DNA of 64,000 nt from Desmodesmus armatus (lineage: Eukaryota > Chlorophyta > Chlorophyceae > Sphaeropleales > Scenedesmaceae): NCBI GenBank assembly GCA_007449985.2, contig VIIQ02000070.1:124001-188000 (forward strand). Direction: 5' to 3'. Under the pieces are notes generated by a model. It saw only the letters and a list, made by a program, of their open reading frames with translations, was not told the DNA's origin and ran no database searches. Both the position numbers and the translations under genes were made by a program. Every line of letters begins with the position of its first letter. The first letter of the stretch is position 1. Of the stretch, positions 57,459-64,000 are shown piece after piece.

Positions 57459-58871
57459 GCAGTGTATGTGCAAACAGTGCAACAAATGTGGTTTGCTGAT
57501 GTGCAGACCTGTGCGGGGTACTGCAGTGACTTGTGATTGATTGGGATGAGAGGCTGTGTTACGTTGGGACGTCACACTAGTGACAAGTATTGCTGTGTTG
57601 GCATGTGTGCCCACTGAGGTTGCAGCTGGACTCTTGAAAGCCAGTGTGAGTGCACAGTTCTGCTGTTGAGAGGCACCTGGTGTAATCTCCAGTGTGTTGG
57701 GTTACAGTTGGGTTTCCTGGTTAGTCAGACTGATGAGGGGCAAACGAGTTGCAACGCTCTGTGCATGTGCTTATGGGAAGGGTACTCAAGATCAGTGATA
57801 CAGTCGTCAAGCAAACATCCTACTATGACTGTGAATGCTGCTTATGCTATGCAACCCGCAACACGAGCGTTGCACACACGTACGTGCTGCGACGCCAGGC
57901 ACCCAGCATCACCTTCACAGTGCGCAAAGCCGATACTATCGGCCATGCGTGGACCCAAGGCAGCATGGAAACTGCATCCACACACTCTCAACGTGTGAGG
58001 GCAGCAACTGGCCAGACACCTTCATGTCACAGTGAGCCAAGGGTTGGGGGGCCCCGAAGCTCCTCTAGCTTCAGCTGCACATGCATATGCACCACTAACC
58101 ACTTCTTTTCATTGACAGACACACGGCAGCTTCAGCCTCTGCGATCTTACTACAACACTCTCAACGTGCCACCACATTTGCGCGCTCGGCACACTCATGC
58201 AGAACCTGGAACCTGCTCACTGGCTGCTCTGAACATAACTGTGCACAATCCAACAGGACGAAGCTGATCCAGCAGATACGACTGTGTGGCAGTCCTACAC
58301 CCAACATACAGTCCTCACTCGTCCAATCAAGCCTACACGGGTGATCCAGTCACCCTGTGTCCATCAGCCATGATCAAGGCTGGCACTTGGGCAGCACGCC
58401 TCTTCACTTGCAGGCTTAGCCCATGTTCCTGTCCGTAGAGCCAACCACACCACCATCGGCTGCACGGCTCCTAACCTCAGTCACATGGCGCTTTCAGTCA
58501 CACAGCCCTATCAGCCTTGGCATCAGTCACATATGAACCAACAACCACATGGCCCAGCAGCCACACTTCTCAGCAACCCCAACACTTGGCCGCACCAGAG
58601 GTCAACACCTCTTGGCAAACCCTGGCATTCTGTCAAGCCAGATGTCAAAAATGCAGGACTAAGCCCTATCGATGTTTGATGCACCAATTTGTGTATTGTC
58701 CGATCCCCATGCCAGTAGAGCTCTACGTGCCAGTACAACCCTCAAAACACACCTCACACATGTAAGGCTCCCAGTGTCCAACAACCGCACAAGCATCATG
58801 CCCAGGCCTGACACGCGCAGCCAGCTGCTGTTGAACACACAGTGCCAACAGGGACGTAAGCAGCAAGCACG
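57459..58871. other. Intergenic region between convergent SPB1 and LRR gene 3
   Basis: This contains the SPB1 3' UTR. TGTAA at 57681-57685 fits the usual green-algal polyadenylation signal. A 37-bp segment at 58121-58157 matches 32162-32198 exactly, suggesting a dispersed repeat. No gene was recognised. Confidence 0.5.
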
Positions 58872-60902
58872 TTACTGAGAGCGAAGACAAACCACATGTA
58901 GGTCTTCAGGAAGCGACAATCCCACAACACGTGCACTTTCCACAGTGCTCTCAAGAAACTCAGCAACAGCGGGGGGACCAGCAACCACCACCTTGGGTAC
59001 ACGAGACATGGCACACAGCAGCACCTGCACATCCTGCGTGCGTGCAGGACACTCAGCAAAGTACAGGAACAATCTGTTGAGAGACTGCTCGGCCAGCTTA
59101 GCTAGGGGCGTCAAACACAAGCACTCTCGCTTCAACCCGCGAAGCGACACGAAGTGCAACTCCCTTACAGGAGGCACAGCATCTGCCAATGCTGCTGCCT
59201 CTAGGGGTTGGTCTGACCTAAAACTCAGCCTTGTCAGCGCTGTCAACTGCGACAGGCTGCGAAGTGCAGACACACGGGCCAGGTCTGGTGCGGACCTGGA
59301 AAAGCTACTCCGGGTAGGGAGTTCGTTGCGAACTTGCGTGAAATCCAACAGGCCCGTTGTGGCGTCCACTAAACCCCCCATATCTCGCAGCTTGGGGCAA
59401 GAAGCTGTCATGCTGTGCCAGGCCTCTGTAGTCAGGGAACCAGCCACGGAACAGTATACTTCAAGGCTGGGGAACAGACTGAATTCATTGATGTCCACAT
59501 TAAGTATTGCATGCTCCAAGCGGGTGACCTGCTCACACACGACCCCCGACCCCGCACTAGAGGGCGTTTTCATCCAGCAGCCACGAATACATCGCAGCAG
59601 TGGGAGGCTTGCAAACACTGGCAGGGCGGCAGGCATCCAGGCACAAGCACCCACAAACTCCAGTCGACTGAGGTTGCTCAGAGCATCAAGGAAGGGCTGC
59701 TGCTGTGTCAGCGAGCGGGGTTGACTGTGGTGGCTGATATGCAGCTTTGTGAGCCGCCCAAGCTGGCCGATTGCCTCCCAGTCTGCATCACTGAGGTGAC
59801 TGTTGGTGCCAGCCAGATGCATTGGGCGCAACCGCAGCACTTGCAGCGCGGTGCAGCTGCTGATGCTGGCGAGTCCACAAGTGGATTGCACTGCAATGTC
59901 AAGGTGTGTCAGAGCTGTCAGCTCCTCCAGGAACCCAAAGCCCCCACCCTGCTGTCCCTCACCTCCCTGCTGCAACCGCTTGCATGAGTCGATGCGCAGC
60001 TGTTGCAGCCCCGTAAGGCTGCGCAGGGGTGCAAGGTGGGGCAGCACGCAACCCCGCCATTCGCTGCCTCTGTCATCGGCTCCGAACAGCACCTCCAAAC
60101 AGGTGACTTGTGTGACGCTGCCCAGCTGCTCCCAAACCAGCTGTGCCCCATCCTCCCAACTGTCAGCACAAGCCAGGGTCAGGTCCCTGAGGCCCGCCAG
60201 CCGGCTGCTAATGCTGCTGAGGACGACGGCCAGAGCGACTGACTGCTGGCCTAGGGTCACCTCAAGAGTCAAGCTGCTGAGGGCAGGCATCCTGCTCAAG
60301 AAGCAGTGGCAGCGGCGGCGGCACCAGAGTGTGAGTGGGGGTGGCAGCAACAGCGATGTGTCTGAGAGTCTTCGTTGGGTGCTGCCAACATGCTTGGGTG
60401 CTGCGTGCTGTATGGAGCTGCCAGGCTGTTAGATTGGGCAGTAATCTGGCAGTCCATTTCACGCCGAGCCAAGCTCTACATAGATGAGTGCAACCGTGGA
60501 AGTTGCCATTTTTGCAGAAAGCAGGGCATGCATGCGTACGAGACCACCACCTTCATGAGACGACAACCTTCAGACAACTTGCCTCGACAGAGCGTCCACT
60601 ATCACGGGAGCGGTTGGAAAGCTCTCAATCTCGCAGAGCTTCAGCAGAACAGACTCGCAGGCTGGGAAGCGCTGTGGCAGCTGCTCTGTCCACCTCCTCA
60701 CTGTGGCTGTGTTGGCACTGTCCAGTGACGTCAGCTTGAGCTGCTGCCTGCTGCGTTGACAGAGCTGGCGCAGTCTGCTGCATGTGAGGGCTGCAGCAGG
60801 TGCTGATCCATCCGCTAGCAGCTGGGGCAGCAGTATCTCTGTCCACACATCATCATTCAGCTGTGCCAAGCACCTTAGCAGGGGGCTATCGCTGACAGAC
60901 AT
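58872..60902 (-). CDS. F-box-like/LRR protein, paralogue 3 (two exons, 579 aa)
   Basis: Exon 1 (60902-60583) starts MSVSDSPLLRCLAQLNDDVW, with the F-box-like helices ILLPQLLADGSA and LTCSRLRQLC. Exon 2 (60291-58872) starts with the base completing SR, then MPALSSLTLEVTLGQQSVAL, and contains LRR segments (LRDLTLACAD, LTALTHLDIAV, LTALTRLSFRSD) to the end VVCLRSQ. The 291-bp intron uses AG|GCAAGT with a CAG acceptor; the GT alternative gives an early stop. Both exons sum to 580 codons. It is closest in layout to the genes at 8742 and 12745 and appears complete, so it is the best reference copy. An SCF-receptor role is inferred only from the domain pairing. Confidence 0.8.
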
Positions 60903-62319
60903 ATTGGGAGCTATTTCAGAAGAAGCACACTCACAAGTGGTGTACACAGTTGGCTTCTCTGGCAACAACAGGCAGTTGAGAACAGCAACGGTGAAGACGA
61001 GGGACAGGACGTATCAGAAGGCAGGGGTGGATTCATACCACATCGACGGGTGCCACCACCCATCAGAGTCTACCGCGGTCATGAACTCTCTCAAAAGTGT
61101 GAAGATCGCGAAGGTGTGAAGATCAATGTTTGAAACCAACTGCCAGCCTGCAGCTCTCGTCAGGTTCTTGACAGTGTTCTTGAAACATCTTTTTCGCATT
61201 TATGCATACTTCAACCCATTGAGAGATGCCTTTTTTTATTCGCCAGCCCAGAGTTGGCCCATCTCACTGCTGGTAGTAAAGTGCTGTACTGCCAAACTGT
61301 TTGCCACCCAAGCTCTTGCTTGGAGCAGGCCGAACTCACCAAGCATGATGTCTGCAGTTTCAGAATCAGCAAAGCATTGACCGATGAGGCAGTGCCATGA
61401 GGGCACCTGTCGGATGTGGAGCGCAACTGGGTGTACACCACAGTCACTGAGTGGCCTGGTGAATCTGTCCTGCATGCATGCCGGACAGTTTGCCTCTCAG
61501 GTCTATCTGTCCATTTTGATTGGAAAATACTTGTTCTTGCAAGAAATATAGAGCTGCAAGTCGAGCTTTGCCTTTGCCCTCACATGTGGGCGCTCACATC
61601 CACTCGTGTCTGGATGTGTGCGTGCTGGGCCCGTCTTGCCCCGTCAGGTGCCTCAAGGTGTGTGTGATGCAAGCAAGCCGCCGGCTGCCAGGCAACACGC
61701 CGCTCATTGCGTCCAATGCCACATCATGTTCACTCCAAGCAGGGGGTAAAACACATACAATGGGCCACGGGGCACGTCAAGCACACAATGCGCAGACCGT
61801 TGCCCACCAGAGTGCTGCAGGAGAAAGCTCACTGACAACGCGCTCATGCACGTAAACTACTACAGCACCCCAGTGCCTATACCAAAGCTGACGGATGTTG
61901 AATGCAACACCACCCAACCCAGGTGCGCACTATTCGATGGGGCTAGCTAGTCATAGCCAGCACAACACAACCATGCACACCTGACCACCCGATCAGGAGT
62001 AATCATAAACAAGCAAGGCCAACCCAACTTTACAACTGTGTGGCAAATACACGCTGAACACTCAACCAAAGCGCATCACCAGCCCACACAACCACTGGTT
62101 GTGCTGCTGGCAGCAGCACTACCCACCATGTGTACAACAGCTACCACCAGACTTGACAACACACTCTGGCTGCTAGCATGAGGCCCTCATAACCACACTG
62201 GGCCAGCACCAGGTCCAGGCAGTGTCAAGGTAACCAACAACCAACGAATCAGAACGGATACCCAGCCCCATGCGCACACCCAGCTGCACGTAAACACTGC
62301 TGCTCACTGCAGTATCCCC
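60903..62319. other. Intergenic region between LRR paralogues 3 and 4
   Basis: This is about 1.4 kb containing the upstream region of paralogue 3 and the 3' region of paralogue 4. Only short open frames are present and no repeats stand out. Confidence 0.5.
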
Positions 62320-63715
62320 TCAACCAGGACGCATGCACACAACGCGCATGTCTGCTGGTAGCACCAGCCCGGCAGCCCGTGCCTGGCGCACGGCGCCCTG
62401 CACAAACGCAGCTATCGCAGGGGGACTAGCCACCACCACCTTGGGAACACAAGACAGGGTACACAGCAACGCAAGCACCTCTTCGCGTGCAGGTGACTCA
62501 GTGAAGTACAGGTAAAGGCTTTCAAGGGCCTGCCCGGCCAGCTTTGCCAGGGGCGCCAGAAACATGCATTCCACCTGAGCAAACGCCACAATGTGCAGCT
62601 CCTTCACATGCGGCAAAGCATCTGCTAACGCTGCTGCCTCTAGGGAGTAGTCTGACCTAAAACTCAGCCGTGTCAGCGCTGTCAGCTGCGACAGGCTGCG
62701 AAGTGCCGAGAGGCGGTCTGCTGGTGGTATAAAGCTGCGAAAGCTGCCCACCAAAGGAAACTGGGTCTGATCCAGCAAGCCCGTTTTGGAGTCCGGCGCA
62801 CCCCATATGTCCCGCAGCTTGGGGCAGGACGCTGACATGCTGTGCCAGACGTCTACACCGATCGTCGCCATGGGGTAGAACACCTCCAGATTGGGAAAGG
62901 CGCTGAAATCAATCATCCTCCCACCTTGAAGGCACCGGACTTGCTCGCACGTGGCCCCAGCTGCGTCCCCGACTGCAAACCACATGCCACCAACATGTTG
63001 CAGATGTGGCAGGCTGGCCAGCACTGGCAGGGCAGCGTACGTCCAAATGCAGTGGCCCACAGCCTGCAGCAGAGTCAGCTTCTGCAGAGCTGCATAGAAT
63101 GGCTGCTGCGCCGTTGTTGAGCGGGGTTGATTCAGCTGGTTGATGTGCAGCTTTTTGAGCCGCCCCAGCTGGCCGATTGCCTCCCAGTCTGCCTCGCTGA
63201 GGCGACTGTCGCCGCTAGACTCCCGTGGCACTGGCCGCAACCGCAGCACTTGCAGCCCAGTGCAGCTGCTGATGCTAGTAAAGCCACGGGTGGATGGAAC
63301 TGCGATGTCGAGGTGTGTCAGAGCTGTCAGCTCACCCAGGAAATCAAAGCCTGTATCCTGCTGCCCCTCACCTCCCTGCTGCAGCCGCTTGCATGAGCTG
63401 ATGCACAGCTCCTGCAGCCCCGTAAGGCTGCGCAGGGGTGCAAGGTGGGGCAGCAAGCAGCCCTTGGGGGCGTCCCGCGGACCAGCTCGGCCACGGGGGT
63501 TGTCAAAGTCAACCCTCAGGCTGGTCACTTGTGTGATGCTGCCAAGCTGCTCCCATACCAGCTGCACTCCTGCACCGTCCCTGCTGTCAGCACACCACAG
63601 GGTCAGGTCCCTGAGGCACGGCAGCCTGCTGCTGATGCCGCTGATGACGACAGCCAGCGCCAGCGGCTGCTGGCCAAGGGTCACCTCAAGAGTCAAGGTG
63701 CTCATGGCAGGCATC
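62320..63715 (-). CDS. F-box-like/LRR protein, paralogue 4, LRR exon only (464 aa seen)
   Basis: The exon begins at 63715 after a CAG acceptor, with MPAMSTLTLEVTLGQQPLAL, and runs through LRR segments (LRDLTLWCAD, LTALTHLDIAV, LTALTRLSFRSD) to VVCMRPG and the stop. No F-box-like exon is found between 63716 and the window end. Introns in the paralogues are 246-414 bp, so exon 1 is expected just outside, at roughly 64000-64300. The exon is intact, with no frameshift. It is a tandem neighbour of the gene at 58872, in the same orientation. Confidence 0.75.
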
Positions 63716-63873
63716 CTGCTTAAAGCAGCAGCAGCAGAAGCGCAGGTAGGAACGGGAAGATGGGTAAGGCTGGCGGTAAGGTGTGAGCTATCAGTTTGTT
63801 TTGTTCAGCTGCTGCCAACAAGCCAGCAGCAGTTGCTTTGCGTACCGCGCCAGTACTGCTGACGCTGCTGCTT

Positions 63874-63934
63874 TGTGCTGCATGAAGTTGTGCTGCATGA
63901 AGTCGTGCTGTATGAAGTTGTGCTGTGTGAAGGT
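63874..63934. repeat. 17-bp tandem repeat in the paralogue 4 upstream region
   Basis: Units of gtgctgcatgaagttgt-type sequence are repeated about 3.5 times with small changes. They probably lie in the intron before the LRR exon. Confidence 0.85.
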
Positions 63935-64000
63935 ACAATGCTGGTGCACATAATCAGGTCAGTAGATGGCAAAGCATGCAGGACAGAATGAAGGCACCAC

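Overview
The window is nuclear DNA of a eukaryote, most likely a chlorophyte (volvocalean-type) green alga. The reasons are GC-rich coding sequence, many short exons with GT-AG introns, very long G or C runs and CTG/CAG repeats in introns, leucine-rich-repeat (LRR) gene families, and two retroelements with the split direct repeats known from algal PAT/TOC/Kangaroo-type DIRS elements. Haematococcus is a guess from general style, not shown by the sequence. No bacterial features, CRISPR arrays or rRNA genes were seen.

Layout. 1-6814: tandem satellite with a 1822-bp unit, running off the left edge. 8742-14883: two divergent genes of an F-box-like/LRR family. 15358-24052 (minus): an unrecognised multi-exon gene carrying a 3.7-kb non-autonomous PAT-like element. 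24553-31103 (plus): an ING-type gene whose last exon is Tudor-like rather than a PHD finger. 32663-35598 (minus): a multi-pass membrane protein in five exons. 37618-38061 (plus): a 78-residue single-pass membrane protein. 40744-41187 (minus): a bL21-like ribosomal protein. 42055-57458 (plus): a complete 19-exon SPB1/FTSJ3 rRNA methyltransferase gene (939 codons, all phases closing) with a 4.3-kb DIRS/PAT-like retrotransposon in intron 14. 58872-63715 (minus): two more F-box-like/LRR paralogues, the last cut by the window edge.

The most unusual signal is exon-edge stuttering. In the ING gene, SPB1 and the unknown minus-strand gene, many exons are accompanied by tandem partial copies of their own ends. 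Copies of exon 5' ends, with the acceptor, lie upstream; copies of exon 3' ends, with the donor, lie downstream. They are separated by poly-G, poly-C or other low-complexity sequence, with up to eight extra copies. The LRR genes lack this but share a conserved GC-AG intron.

Functional themes are rRNA maturation (SPB1), possible organellar translation (bL21-like), chromatin reading (ING-Tudor) and F-box-like/LRR proteins. The genes are not an operon. Exon coordinates come from reading splice sites and phases by eye.
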